DNA from: Mycolicibacterium sp. MU0050
GTDB taxonomy: Bacteria; Actinomycetota; Actinomycetes; Mycobacteriales; Mycobacteriaceae
Assembly: GCF_963378085.1 (NCBI RefSeq)
Contig: NZ_OY726395.1
Location: 3,038,001-3,102,000, forward strand
DNA: 64,000 nucleotides
Direction: 5' to 3'
Every line of letters begins with the position of its first letter. The first letter of the stretch is position 1. Below, one piece after another: positions 28,779 to 38,024 of the stretch. The position numbers were made by a program, and so were the translations under genes. The notes below the pieces were generated by a model. That model saw nothing but the letters and a program-made list of their open reading frames with translations. It searched no databases and had not been told where the DNA came from.

Positions 28779-29864
28779 ATGAACACATTTCGGGACTGGA
28801 TCACCGGGCTCACGACGGCCCCGGACCTCACCCCTGCCGAGGACTACGGGTTCTTCGGCCCCGATTCGGTGACGTGGCGAGTCTGGAGCTACCCGACGTC
28901 GTTGACCATCGGTTTTCAGCGTGCCGTGGTGGTGGAGGAACTCGACCCCGCCCTGGTCGCCGCGGTCGACAAGACGCACGAGATCTACAACCGGCCGCGG
29001 ACCCGCTACGACCGCACCCTGCGCTACTTCGCGATGGTGGCCTTCGACGACAGCGCCTCGACCGTCAAGGCCGCCGACGTGCTGGTCAAGATCCATTCCA
29101 AGGCGGTCGGCACCGATCCCGTCACCGGTACCGAGTACGACGCCAACGACCCCGATTCGCAGCTGTGGATCCACCTGACCGCCTGGCACTCCATCCTCAA
29201 GGCCTACGAGCGGTACGGACCCGGCCGACTCTCCGAGGCCGACGAGCAGCGGTACTGGGCCGAGTGCGCCGTGGCCGCCGAACTGCAGACCTGCGACCCC
29301 GCCGACGTTCCCCGCACCCGCGACGGCGTGCAGGCCTACTTCGAGCGCATGCGGCCCCAACTGATCGGCTCCGACATCGCCCGGCAGGCCATGAACCACC
29401 TGTTGCAGGCCGAGGTGATGCTCCCGGAGATGCCGCGAGCGCTGCGTCCGGCGACCTGGGTCGTCACCGCGCTGCTGCGGCGTGGCACGCTGGCCACCAT
29501 GCCGCGATGGATGCGCGAGATGGCGGGCCTGCCCACCTCCCCGCTGCTCGACACGCTGGCGTGGTTGCCGCTGCGGTTGGGCTTCGCGACGGTGAGCCTC
29601 AACACCCGTTTGCAGTTGGCCCTGCTGCAACTGCTGTCCCCCACCACCGTCCCCGTCGCGGCCCGTGTGCTGAAGAAGGTGCCCGCGGTCGCTCCGGTCA
29701 CCACCACACCGCGCGCCGCCCAAGCGCGCCTCGGCTACGACAATCCGCGCGATGCGCATCGGGAACTGCGGGCCCGGCAACGTCACCGGGTGTTCGGCGC
29801 CCAGCAGGCCCCCAGCGACGAGGGCATCATCGAGTCCCAAGCGATCCTGGGCACCGTCGGGTGA
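28779..29864 (+). CDS. Oxygenase MpaB family protein (DUF2236)
   Basis: Alpha-helical protein of the DUF2236 family, which includes latex-clearing protein Lcp and fungal MpaB, both haem b-containing oxygenases. The 361-aa product begins MNTFRDWITGLTTAPDL and has GFFGPDSVTWRVWSYPTS, DPDSQLWIHLTAWHSIL (family His region) and LLGFATVSLNTRLQ-like C-terminal helices. No signal peptide. The substrate is unknown. The following TetR gene starts 7 nt later, so the regulator is cotranscribed. Confidence 0.86.
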   Translation: MNTFRDWITGLTTAPDLTPAEDYGFFGPDSVTWRVWSYPTSLTIGFQRAVVVEELDPALVAAVDKTHEIYNRPRTRYDRTLRYFAMVAFDDSASTVKAADVLVKIHSKAVGTDPVTGTEYDANDPDSQLWIHLTAWHSILKAYERYGPGRLSEADEQRYWAECAVAAELQTCDPADVPRTRDGVQAYFERMRPQLIGSDIARQAMNHLLQAEVMLPEMPRALRPATWVVTALLRRGTLATMPRWMREMAGLPTSPLLDTLAWLPLRLGFATVSLNTRLQLALLQLLSPTTVPVAARVLKKVPAVAPVTTTPRAAQARLGYDNPRDAHRELRARQRHRVFGAQQAPSDEGIIESQAILGTVG

Positions 29865-29871
29865 GCGTCAC

Positions 29872-30498
29872 GTGAGTGCCAGAGGCACCGGGGACCGGGT
29901 GCGGGCCGAACACCTCGGCCCGCAGCGGCGCCGGCCGCAGGTGCTCGACGCCGCGCTGAAGATCGCCGCCGAACGGGGACTGGCGGAGGTCACGATGGGC
30001 ACCATCGCCGCCAAACTCGGCGTCAGCCGGCCGGTGGTTTACGACTGCTATCCCGGCCGCGGCGAGGTGCTGGCGGCGCTGCTCGAACGCGAGTCCGACA
30101 TCGCGCTGAGCCGGCTCACCTCGATCCTGCCGCCGCTGAAGACCGGATCGGTGGAACAGCTGTTCATCGACGGGTTCCGCTCGCTGCTCGGCGACGTCCG
30201 CGAGCGGCCCGCCTCCTGGCGGATCATCTTCGCCCGGGACCCGGATCCGGTACTGGCCGAGGCGATCTCGCGGGGCCGACGACAACTCACCGAGCACACC
30301 GCGACGGTCATGCGGCCGTTGCTGGAACGCTGGCAGGTCGCCGACATCGACCGCGTACTGCCGGTGCTGACCGAACTGTTCCTCGGGATGTGCGACACCT
30401 CGGCGCGCACCATGCTGGATCCGGGTTCCGGCTGGGAGCCCGACGAGCTGGCCGACGTGGTCGGCCGCGCCGCGTACCGCGCCCTGCGGGCGAAATGA
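29872..30498 (+). CDS. TetR family transcriptional regulator
   Basis: The 208-aa repressor has an N-terminal HTH (about 20-65): QVLDAALKIAAERGLAEVTM, then TIAAKLGVSRPVVYDCYPGR as the recognition region, and a C-terminal ligand domain of mycobacterial type (SWRIIFARDPDPVLAEAISR). The GTG start was chosen because it begins after the DUF2236 stop; the open frame extends further upstream only by overlap. It likely autoregulates with DUF2236 through the dyad at 28729-28749. Confidence 0.88.
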   Translation: MSARGTGDRVRAEHLGPQRRRPQVLDAALKIAAERGLAEVTMGTIAAKLGVSRPVVYDCYPGRGEVLAALLERESDIALSRLTSILPPLKTGSVEQLFIDGFRSLLGDVRERPASWRIIFARDPDPVLAEAISRGRRQLTEHTATVMRPLLERWQVADIDRVLPVLTELFLGMCDTSARTMLDPGSGWEPDELADVVGRAAYRALRAK

Positions 30499-30516
30499 CG
30501 CATTTGTGACGCGAAT

Positions 30517-30540
30517 CCGCCGCGGACCAATCCGCGGCGG
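30517..30540 (+). terminator. Strong hairpin, likely U-tract-less terminator after the TetR gene
   Basis: Perfect 10-bp stem (CCGCCGCGGA / TCCGCGGCGG) with loop CCAA, 19 nt after the TetR stop. No T-run follows, as is often the case in actinobacteria. Confidence 0.5.
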
Positions 30541-30596
30541 CACGGGCTCCGAATGGCTGGGTGAAGTGCACCACCGACGACAAAGGAGTCCGCACC

Positions 30597-31265
30597 ATGA
30601 AATCCATCCAGCTCAAGACGGTCACCCTCGGCTTCGCCTCCCTGGTTGCCCTCGGGGTCGCCTCGTGTTCGAGTGACACCGCCGACACCAATGCCGAGGC
30701 CGTCACCGCGGACCGGGCGACCACCTCGGCGATGATGACCACGGTCTCCACCGAAACCGCCGCGCCGGCAAGCAATCTCGTGGGCAGCGGCTGCGCCGCC
30801 TACGCCGAACAGGTGCCCAGCGGTCCGGGGTCGGTGGCCGGCATGGCGATGGATCCGGTGACCGTCGCGGCGTCGAACAACCCGCTGTTGACCACGCTGA
30901 CCTCCGCCCTGTCGGGGCAGTTGAACCCCGAGGTCAACCTGGTCGAGACGCTCGACGGCGGTGAGTTCACGGTCTTCGCCCCGACCGACGACGCTTTCGC
31001 CAAGCTCGATCCCGCCACCATCGACACGCTGAAGACCGACGCGGAGTTGCTGACGTCCATCCTGACCTACCACGTGGTGCCCGGTCAGGCCGCGCCGGAG
31101 CAGGTCGTCGGTGAGCACGCGACCGTGCAGGGCGCCACGGTCACGGTGACCGGTGACGGTGACGCGACCATGGTCAACGATGCCGGACTGGTGTGCGGCG
31201 GCGTGCAGACGGCCAATGCCACCGTCTACATGATCGACACCGTCCTGATGCCGCCGGCCGCCTGA
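30597..31265 (+). CDS. FAS1 (fasciclin) domain lipoprotein, Mpt83/Mpt70 family
   Basis: Secreted, lipid-anchored surface protein related to Mpt83/Mpt70. Signal peptide with lipobox VASC (Cys24), a Thr/Ala-rich linker (about 30-65), then a single FAS1 domain with conserved boxes [17 protein letters not shown] and [10 protein letters not shown]. 222 aa, close to Mpt83. An excellent AAAGGAG Shine-Dalgarno precedes the ATG by 8 nt. It occupies the same place as mpt83/mpt70 in M. tuberculosis (Rv2873-Rv2875), but as a single copy. Confidence 0.92.
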   Translation: MKSIQLKTVTLGFASLVALGVASCSSDTADTNAEAVTADRATTSAMMTTVSTETAAPASNLVGSGCAAYAEQVPSGPGSVAGMAMDPVTVAASNNPLLTTLTSALSGQLNPEVNLVETLDGGEFTVFAPTDDAFAKLDPATIDTLKTDAELLTSILTYHVVPGQAAPEQVVGEHATVQGATVTVTGDGDATMVNDAGLVCGGVQTANATVYMIDTVLMPPAA

Positions 31266-31276
31266 TCGGGTAGCGG

Positions 31277-32620
31277 ATGACGTCGCGGCGCAATCACGGC
31301 AGCACGGCCGACATTTCCCCACCGGCTCGCTTGCTGTGGTTGCGCCGCGACCTGCGACTCTTCGACCACCCGGCGCTGCTGGCCGCCGCGGATGACGACG
31401 CCGAGGTCTTGGCCTGTTTCGTCCTGGAGCCACGACTGCTGGCTACCGCCGGGGCCCGACGGCGGCAGTTCCTTCACGACTCCCTGACCGAACTGCGTGA
31501 CCGCCTGGACGGCCGGCTGCTGATCACCCGCGGCCGCGCCCAGAGCCGAATCCCACTGCTGGCCAAGGCCATCGGCGCGGAGTCGGTCCACATCACGGCC
31601 GACTACACGCCGTTCGGCGTGCGCCGCGACCGCGCCGTGCGCGAGGCGCTGGGCGACATCCCGTTGCAGGAGACCGGCTCGCCGTACCTGGTGTCACCCG
31701 GCCGGGTGACCAAGCCCGACGGCAGCGCCTATCAGGTGTTCACGCCGTATCACCGGCGCTGGCGCGAGCACGGCTGGCGCGCGCCTGCCCGCTCGGACGC
31801 CGACAGTGCGCGGTGGATCGACCCCGCCGCCGTCGGCGAGCAGAACCACGACATCCCCGATCCCGGGGTCTGTCTGGAGATCCCCGCCGGCGAACTGGCC
31901 GCCGAGCAACGGTGGGCGCGCTTCGTCGAGGATCACCTGGGCGACTACGCCGAGCACCGCGACCGCCCCGACCTCGACGCGACCAGCCGGATGTCGGCCT
32001 ACCTGCATTTCGGCAACATCCACCCGCGGACGCTGGCCGCCGACCTCACCGGTTCGGCCTCGGGTCCGCAGGCCTATCTGCGCGAGCTGGCCTTCCGGGA
32101 CTTCTACGCCGCGGTGCTGGCGCAGTGGCCGCGCAGCGCCTGGTGGAACTTCAACCCCGCGTTCGACGCCATCGAGGTCGACCGGGACGCGGCCGCCGAG
32201 CGGGCCTTCGAGGCCTGGCGGGAGGGCCGCACCGGCTTCCCCCTCGTCGACGCGGGCATGCGACAGCTTCGCCAGACCGGGTTCATGCACAACCGGGTGC
32301 GGATGCTCACCGCCTCGTTCCTGGTCAAGGACCTGCACCTGCCCTGGCAGTGGGGGGCGCGCTGGTTCCTGGACCAGCTGCTCGACGGCGACGTGGCCAG
32401 CAATCAGCACGGGTGGCAGTGGGCCGCCGGCAGCGGCACCGACGCCTCGCCGTACTTCCGGGTCTTCAACCCCGAGACCCAACGCAAGAAGTTCGACCCC
32501 ACCGGCGAGTACGTGCGGCGGTGGGTGCCCGAGGTGGACACCGCGGACTATCCCGGGCCCATCGTCGACCACGGCGAGGAGCGCCGGGAAGCGTTGCGCC
32601 GCCATGGGGCGATCAGCTGA
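31277..32620 (+). CDS. phrB: Deoxyribodipyrimidine photolyase
   Basis: Light-driven repair of UV pyrimidine dimers using FAD. The N-terminal alpha/beta photolyase domain (about 15-140) starts LLWLRRDLRLFDHPAL. The C-terminal FAD domain contains TGFPLVDAGMRQLRQTGFMH and DGDVASNQHGWQWAAGSG (family signatures), followed by SPYFRVFNPETQ. 447 aa is typical of class I CPD photolyases; cryptochrome function cannot be excluded by eye. It starts 12 nt after the FAS1 stop and may be cotranscribed. Absent from M. tuberculosis. Confidence 0.93.
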   Translation: MTSRRNHGSTADISPPARLLWLRRDLRLFDHPALLAAADDDAEVLACFVLEPRLLATAGARRRQFLHDSLTELRDRLDGRLLITRGRAQSRIPLLAKAIGAESVHITADYTPFGVRRDRAVREALGDIPLQETGSPYLVSPGRVTKPDGSAYQVFTPYHRRWREHGWRAPARSDADSARWIDPAAVGEQNHDIPDPGVCLEIPAGELAAEQRWARFVEDHLGDYAEHRDRPDLDATSRMSAYLHFGNIHPRTLAADLTGSASGPQAYLRELAFRDFYAAVLAQWPRSAWWNFNPAFDAIEVDRDAAAERAFEAWREGRTGFPLVDAGMRQLRQTGFMHNRVRMLTASFLVKDLHLPWQWGARWFLDQLLDGDVASNQHGWQWAAGSGTDASPYFRVFNPETQRKKFDPTGEYVRRWVPEVDTADYPGPIVDHGEERREALRRHGAIS

Positions 32621-32655
32621 GTTGGGCCCGCACCGGGTATGCCAGAATGGCACCC

Positions 32656-32910
32656 ATGGTCAGCACTGAAGTGGAGCGCTACGAGGACGTCGATCCCGCC
32701 GACGTGCCGTCGGCCAAGTGGGGTTGGAGCCGGGTCAACTACCGCAACTGGCACATCGCCGGTTTCGTGATGGTGATCTTCCTGCTCGGGACGCTGCGCG
32801 GCGCGCACCCCGGCAACGTCGAGAACATCTTCGTGGTCTGCTTCGCGCTGGCGGTGTTGGTGATCACCGTGCGCGACATGATCGGCCGCAAGCGCGGCTG
32901 GCTGCGCTGA
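32656..32910 (+). CDS. DUF2631 small membrane protein (Rv2876-like)
   Basis: An 84-aa protein: acidic N-terminus (STEVERYEDVDPADVPSAKW), then two hydrophobic segments (about 33-48 and 56-72) and a basic C-terminus RKRGWLR. It matches the DUF2631 family of mycobacterial membrane proteins and the position of Rv2876. An in-frame ATG three codons upstream is possible. It converges on rlmN. Function unknown. Confidence 0.83.
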   Translation: MVSTEVERYEDVDPADVPSAKWGWSRVNYRNWHIAGFVMVIFLLGTLRGAHPGNVENIFVVCFALAVLVITVRDMIGRKRGWLR

Positions 32911-32920
32911 CCGCGACTCG

Positions 32921-34015
32921 CTAGCCGCCGTCGGCGGCCAACTGCCCGCACGCGGCGGCGATCTCGCGGCCGCGGGTGTCCCGGACGGTGCAGGACACGC
33001 CGTGCGCGCGAACCCGCCGGACGAACTCCCGCTCCACCGGTTTGGGACTGGCGTCCCACTCGCTACCCGGCGTCGGGTTGAGCGGGATGAGATTGACGTG
33101 CACCAGCGGCCCGAACGCCGCGTGCAGCTTCTTGCCCAACAGATCCGCGCGCCACGGCTGATCGTTCACATCCCGGATCAGCGCATATTCCACCGACACC
33201 CGGCGACCGGTCACGTCGGCGTAGTACCGCGCGGCGTCCAGCGTCTCCGCGATGGCCCACCGGTTGTTGACCGGCACCAGCGTGTCGCGCAGCTCGTCGT
33301 CGGGGGCGTGCAGGGACAGGGCCAGCGTCACACCCAGGCGCTCGTCGGCCAACCGCCGGATCGCCGGCGCCAGCCCGACGGTCGAGACCGTCACCGAGCG
33401 CGCCGAGATCCCGAACCCCTGCGGCGGCGCCTCGATGATGCGGCGGACCGCCGCCAGCACCCGGTTGTAGTTGGCCAGCGGCTCCCCCATGCCCATGAAC
33501 ACGATGTTCGACAGCCGCCCCCCGAAGTCGTCGCGCATGGTCGCCGCGGCCCGCCGCACCTGCTCGACGATCTCGGCGGTCGACAGGTTGCGGGTTAGTC
33601 CACCCTGTCCGGTGGCGCAGAACGGGCAGGCCATCCCGCACCCCGCCTGTGAGGAGATACACACCGTGTTGCGCCCCGGATAGCGCATGAGCACCGACTC
33701 GAAGGTGGTGCCGTCGGCCGCGCGCCACAGGGTCTTCTTGGTCTCGCCGGCGTCGCAGGCGATCTCGCGCAGCGCAGTGAGCAGGTTCGGAAACAGCGCC
33801 TCGCCCACCTGGTCGCGCAGCGCGGCGGGCAGGTCGGTCATCAGCCGCGGCTCGCCGACCAGCCGCCCGTAGTACTGGTTGGCCAGCTGTTTGGCCCGAA
33901 AGGCGGGCAGGCCCAGTTCGGCCACGGCCGCGGCCCGCGCCCCGTCGTCGAGGTCGGCGAAATGCCGCGGGGGCTTGGCCCGCCGCGGCGCCTCGAAGAC
34001 CAGTTGCTGCTTCAT
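32921..34015 (-). CDS. rlmN: Dual-specificity 23S rRNA/tRNA adenine C2-methyltransferase RlmN
   Basis: Radical SAM enzyme that methylates A2503 of 23S rRNA and A37 of some tRNAs. Cluster ligands are Cys126, Cys130 and Cys133 in [14 protein letters not shown] (CX3CX2C). A C-terminal Cys near [20 protein letters not shown] provides the conserved methyl-carrier cysteine. 364 aa, normal. Last gene of pyrH-frr-cdsA-rlmN. Confidence 0.96.
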   Translation of the reverse strand: MKQQLVFEAPRRAKPPRHFADLDDGARAAAVAELGLPAFRAKQLANQYYGRLVGEPRLMTDLPAALRDQVGEALFPNLLTALREIACDAGETKKTLWRAADGTTFESVLMRYPGRNTVCISSQAGCGMACPFCATGQGGLTRNLSTAEIVEQVRRAAATMRDDFGGRLSNIVFMGMGEPLANYNRVLAAVRRIIEAPPQGFGISARSVTVSTVGLAPAIRRLADERLGVTLALSLHAPDDELRDTLVPVNNRWAIAETLDAARYYADVTGRRVSVEYALIRDVNDQPWRADLLGKKLHAAFGPLVHVNLIPLNPTPGSEWDASPKPVEREFVRRVRAHGVSCTVRDTRGREIAAACGQLAADGG

Positions 34016-34043
34016 TCCTGCAGTATCCCCCGGGCCGGCCGGA

Positions 34044-34934
34044 TCAGGCCAACAGCGACAGCACGATCCAGGTGGCCACCGCCGACGGCAGGATCGAGTC
34101 GATGCGGTCCATGATGCCGCCGTGCCCGGGCAGCAATGTGCCCATGTCCTTGATCCCCAGATCGCGCTTCACCTGGGACTCCACCAGGTCCCCGAGCGTG
34201 CCGGTGACCACCAGCATGATGCCCAGCGGGATACCGACCCAGGCCGGCTTGTCCAGCAGGACGGCGACCGCGAACACCGCGACTCCGGTGCCGAACACCA
34301 GCGACCCGGCGAACCCTTCCCACGACTTCTTCGGGCTGATCGCCGGCACCATGGTGTGCTTGCCGAACAGCACGCCGGCCGTGTAGCCGCCGATGTCGGA
34401 GAACACCACCGGCAGCAGCAGGCAGAAGACCCGCGCCCAGCCGTCGCCGGGATAGATCAGCAGCACGCCGAACGCGCCGCACAGCGGAATCCAGGCCGCC
34501 AGGAAGATGGTCACCGCCACGTCGCGCAGATAGTTCTGCGGGGCGGTCTTGAGGCCCTGGGACAGCAGCCGCCACACCAGGCACACCAGGGCGGTGCCGC
34601 CGAACGCGCCCAGCGCGCCGGCCGCGCCGAACGGCCAGGTCAGCCAGATCATCGCCTGACCGCCGACCAGCAGCGGCAGCACCGGGATCGAGTAGCCGCC
34701 GTCGCGCAACCGGCGGACCACCTCGTGCGTGGCGATCGCGATCGCCACCGCTACCACCGGGATCCAGACGAAGGGCGCGAACAGCAGGATCGCGATCAGC
34801 GAGGCGCCGAGCAGGACGCCGACGGCGATGGCCGCCGGAAGATTGCGTCCGGCCCGGGACGTCTTGGGGGGCGGCCCGTCGGAGGTCTGGCCGGTTTCGA
34901 TCTCTGCCACGTGCGCGATTGCCGAGGTGCTCAC
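34044..34934 (-). CDS. cdsA: Phosphatidate cytidylyltransferase
   Basis: Membrane enzyme that makes CDP-diacylglycerol for phospholipid synthesis. After a 30-residue cytoplasmic N-terminus, about 8 TM helices follow. The C-terminal CDS signature is [20 protein letters not shown] with the [10 protein letters not shown] tail. 296 aa. The ATG overlaps the frr stop (ATGA). Confidence 0.95.
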   Translation of the reverse strand: MSTSAIAHVAEIETGQTSDGPPPKTSRAGRNLPAAIAVGVLLGASLIAILLFAPFVWIPVVAVAIAIATHEVVRRLRDGGYSIPVLPLLVGGQAMIWLTWPFGAAGALGAFGGTALVCLVWRLLSQGLKTAPQNYLRDVAVTIFLAAWIPLCGAFGVLLIYPGDGWARVFCLLLPVVFSDIGGYTAGVLFGKHTMVPAISPKKSWEGFAGSLVFGTGVAVFAVAVLLDKPAWVGIPLGIMLVVTGTLGDLVESQVKRDLGIKDMGTLLPGHGGIMDRIDSILPSAVATWIVLSLLA

Positions 34935-35488
34935 ACCTCGAGCAACTCACCTTCCTTGTGCTTGACCAGGTCGTCGATCTGGCTGGTGTAGTTGTGGGTG
35001 GTCTTGTCGAGATCCTTCTCGGCGCGGGTCACCTCGTCCTCGCCGGCGTCGCCGTCCTTCTTGATGCGCGCCAGCTCCTCCATCGCCTTGCGACGGATGT
35101 TGCGGACCGCGACCTTGGCGTCCTCGCCCTTGGCCTTGGCCTGCTTGACCAGCTCGCGGCGGCGTTCCTCGGTGAGCTGCGGGATGGCCACCCGGATCAC
35201 GTTGCCGTCGTTGGTGGGGTTCACACCCAGGTCCGAGTTGCGGATGGCGTCCTCGATGTTGCGCAGCTGGTTGGCCTCGTAGGGCTTGATCACCACCATG
35301 CGGGCCTCGGGGACATTGATGCTCGACAGCTGGGTGATCGGCGTCATCGAGCCGTAGTACTCGATGTTGATGCGGGCGAACATGCCGGGGTTGGCGCGAC
35401 CGGTACGGATGGACGCCAGGTCGTCACGGGCCACCGTCACGGCCTTTTCCATCTTCTCCTCGGCGTCGAAGAGTGCCTCGTCGATCAT
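34931..35488 (-). CDS. frr: Ribosome recycling factor
   Basis: With EF-G, splits post-termination ribosomes. 185 aa, the standard length, starting [17 protein letters not shown], with [15 protein letters not shown] (domain I) and [20 protein letters not shown] (domain II). Longer frames upstream are read-through of the pyrH spacer. Between pyrH and cdsA. Confidence 0.97.
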   Translation of the reverse strand: MIDEALFDAEEKMEKAVTVARDDLASIRTGRANPGMFARINIEYYGSMTPITQLSSINVPEARMVVIKPYEANQLRNIEDAIRNSDLGVNPTNDGNVIRVAIPQLTEERRRELVKQAKAKGEDAKVAVRNIRRKAMEELARIKKDGDAGEDEVTRAEKDLDKTTHNYTSQIDDLVKHKEGELLEV

Positions 35489-35537
35489 GCGCGATCTTCT
35501 CCCGTCGCTTCGTGTTCGCCCCTGCCCGCCGGCCGGG

Positions 35538-36266
35538 TCAGGTGGTGACCAGTGTTCCGATCTTCTCACCCGCGACGGCCCGAGCAATATTGCCATCGGT
35601 GAGCAGGTTGAACACCAGGATCGGCATGCCATTGTCCATGCACAGCGAAAACGCCGTGGCATCGGCCACACCCAGACCGCGGTCGATCACCTCGCGGTGG
35701 GAGATCGCGGTCAGCAGTTCGGCGTCCGGATTCTTCCTGGGGTCATCGGTGTACACGCCGTCGACGGCCTTGGCCATCAGCACCACCTCGGCGCCGATCT
35801 CCAGGGCGCGCTGCGCCGCGGTGGTGTCGGTGGAGAAGTACGGCAGCCCCATACCGGCGCCGAAGATCACCACGCGCCCCTTCTCCAGGTGCCGCACGGC
35901 GCGCAGCGGAAGGTAGGGCTCGGCGACCTGACCCATCGTGATCGCGGTCTGCACCCGGGTGTCGATGCCTTCCTTCTGCAGAAAGTCCTGCAGCGCAAGG
36001 CTGTTCATCACGGTGCCGAGCATGCCCATGTAATCCGAACGGGTCCGCTCCATGCCGCGCTGCTGCAACTGGGCGCCGCGGAAGAAATTGCCGCCGCCGA
36101 TCACCACCGCGACCTGCGCGCCGCTGCGGACCACCTCGGCGATCTGGCGGGCCACCTGGGCCACCACGTCGGGATCGAGGCCGACGGCGCCGCCGCCGAA
36201 CATCTCGCCGCCCAGCTTGAGCAGGACTCGCGAGTACTTGGGGCGGATTTCTGCGGCGTCGGTCAT
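35538..36266 (-). CDS. pyrH: Uridylate kinase
   Basis: Phosphorylates UMP to UDP; amino-acid-kinase fold, hexameric and GTP-regulated in the family. Visible motifs: [15 protein letters not shown] at the N-terminus, [11 protein letters not shown] (about 55-65), and [20 protein letters not shown] for nucleotide binding. 242 aa. A G-rich Shine-Dalgarno (GGGGGG) precedes the ATG by 6 nt. The 186-nt spacer with the ABC importer contains an 8-bp inverted repeat (36295-36302 / 36326-36333) in its leader. Confidence 0.96.
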   Translation of the reverse strand: MTDAAEIRPKYSRVLLKLGGEMFGGGAVGLDPDVVAQVARQIAEVVRSGAQVAVVIGGGNFFRGAQLQQRGMERTRSDYMGMLGTVMNSLALQDFLQKEGIDTRVQTAITMGQVAEPYLPLRAVRHLEKGRVVIFGAGMGLPYFSTDTTAAQRALEIGAEVVLMAKAVDGVYTDDPRKNPDAELLTAISHREVIDRGLGVADATAFSLCMDNGMPILVFNLLTDGNIARAVAGEKIGTLVTT

Positions 36267-36410
36267 CGTCGGCCCCCCATCTGGCTAAATGCAAGTCCTG
36301 GCATGGAAGTGCCGTCCCAGGCCGGGCCAGGACAGCTGTCGACCATCCTGCCTCATCGCCGGCGCGGAATCGGCCGCGGGGCGTCCGCGTGTGATCGGCG
36401 CGCCCACCGG

Positions 36411-36416
36411 TAACAT
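36411..36416 (+). promoter_or_regulatory. Possible -10 box of the ABC importer operon
   Basis: TAACAT fits TAnnnT and would give a leader of about 35 nt with GGAAGG as Shine-Dalgarno before the ATG at 36453. The -35 is weak. Confidence 0.4.
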
Positions 36417-36452
36417 CCTCTGTCTACCTGAACAGATGAACGGAAGGCCGGC

Positions 36453-38024
36453 ATGCCACGTCGCACCCTGGGGATCCTCGCGGCGACCGCCGCCCTGCTC
36501 GCGGCGGGCTGCGCGGGCGCCGGCGAACCCCCGGCCGACCAGATCGTGCTGGCCGAGGGCTACGACCTGGGCGCCTACAACCCGGTCAACGGCTACGGCG
36601 AACAGGGTGTCTCCCCGCTTTACGAGGGGCTGCTGCGCCCGGCCGCCGACAACGACGACCGCATCCCCGACCTGGTGCCCGCACTGGCCGCCGAGGCACC
36701 CGAGCAGGTGGGCCCGCGCCGGTGGCGGCTGCCGCTGCGCAGCGACGTCACCTTCTCCGACGGCACCCCCTTCGACTCGGCCGACGTCGTGGCGACCTAC
36801 GCGGCGTTGAAGGACCCCGCGGTGGCCTCCGAGATCTCCACCAACGTCGCCGCGGTCGCGCAGGTGGCGGCCGACGGGCCGGACGCGGTCATCGTGACGA
36901 TGCACACCGACGCCAACCCCGAGCCCTACCTGCTGGCCGGGATCGTGCCCTCGGAGAAGGTCGAAGCCAAGCCCGCCGCGGATTGGGCCCTGAACACCGC
37001 ACCGGTCGGCACCGGGCCCTACGTGCTGGAAAGCCTGCGTCCCGATCAGGCCGTGCTGGTGGCCCGCGACGACTACTGGGGGCAGCGGGCGCAGGTGGCC
37101 CGGATCGTCTACGTCCACACCCCCGACGACAACGCGCGCGCGCAGCGGATCAGCGCCGGCGAGGTCGACGGCGTCAACCTGCCGCCCAAACTGATCGACT
37201 CGCTCAACGACGACGTCAAGACCGTCGCGGTCAAGTCGGCCGACTGGCGCGCGGTGTCGTTCCCGGCCGGCAACGCGTTCACGGCGGACCCGCAGGCCCG
37301 CCTGGCGATGAACGTCGGCATCGACCGCGCCGCGCTGATCCGCGACGTGGTGGCCGGCTACGGACGCCCGGCCCACACGCCGGTGGCCGACGTGTACGGC
37401 GCGGCCTACAACCCGCAGGCGACCTTCGACTTCGACCCCGAGCGCGCCGGCGAACTGCTGGACACGGCCGGCTGGCGGCCCGGTCCGGACGGGATTCGCG
37501 AAAAGGACGGCGCCCGAGCCGAATTCGAGTTGCTCTACAACGCGGCCGACACGTTGCGGCGAGACCTGGCAGTGGCGTTCGCGGCCGCGGTCAAACCGCT
37601 GGGCATCGCCGTGCAGACCCGGGGCACCAGCTGGGACGAGATCGACACCAGCTTCGAGGACTCCGCGGTCCTGCTCGGCGGCGGGTCGACCCCGTACAGC
37701 ATCGACGCCCAGGTCTACGACACCCTGCACACCCGGGTACCGGACTCCTCGCCGTACTCGAACCCGGGGAACTTCACCGCGCCCGGTCTCGACGACCTGC
37801 TCGACCAGGCGCGGCAGTTGCCCGACGGCGCCGCCAAGGACGAGCTGTACCGGCAGATCCAGGCCACCTACGTGGCCCGGCCCACCAGCGTCTTCCTGAC
37901 CTTCCTGGACCACACCTACGGCTACCGCGACCTCGGTTGGAACCAGAGCGCACCCATTCTCGAACCGCACTCGCATGGAGTCTCGTGGGGCCCGTGGTGG
38001 CACCTGAGCGCGTGGACGCGTTGA
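36453..38024 (+). CDS. ABC importer substrate-binding lipoprotein (SBP family 5)
   Basis: Lipid-anchored binding protein for a peptide/nickel-type importer. Signal peptide with Cys20 (LLAAGC). The family-5 fold has GVSPLYEGLLRPAADNDD, VTFSDGTPFDSADVVATYAA and APVGTGPYVLESLRPDQAVL near the middle. 523 aa. Followed with overlaps by two permeases and two ATPases. Substrate unknown: family 5 binds peptides, nickel chelates or opines, and no specificity residue could be read. No equivalent sits here in M. tuberculosis. Confidence 0.88.
   Translation: MPRRTLGILAATAALLAAGCAGAGEPPADQIVLAEGYDLGAYNPVNGYGEQGVSPLYEGLLRPAADNDDRIPDLVPALAAEAPEQVGPRRWRLPLRSDVTFSDGTPFDSADVVATYAALKDPAVASEISTNVAAVAQVAADGPDAVIVTMHTDANPEPYLLAGIVPSEKVEAKPAADWALNTAPVGTGPYVLESLRPDQAVLVARDDYWGQRAQVARIVYVHTPDDNARAQRISAGEVDGVNLPPKLIDSLNDDVKTVAVKSADWRAVSFPAGNAFTADPQARLAMNVGIDRAALIRDVVAGYGRPAHTPVADVYGAAYNPQATFDFDPERAGELLDTAGWRPGPDGIREKDGARAEFELLYNAADTLRRDLAVAFAAAVKPLGIAVQTRGTSWDEIDTSFEDSAVLLGGGSTPYSIDAQVYDTLHTRVPDSSPYSNPGNFTAPGLDDLLDQARQLPDGAAKDELYRQIQATYVARPTSVFLTFLDHTYGYRDLGWNQSAPILEPHSHGVSWGPWWHLSAWTR

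Noticed and set aside
36295..36333. GTCCTGGC/GCCAGGAC inverted repeat in the pyrH leader as a riboswitch
   Set aside because: Eight base pairs across a 23-nt loop without further structure; kept only as a note under pyrH.
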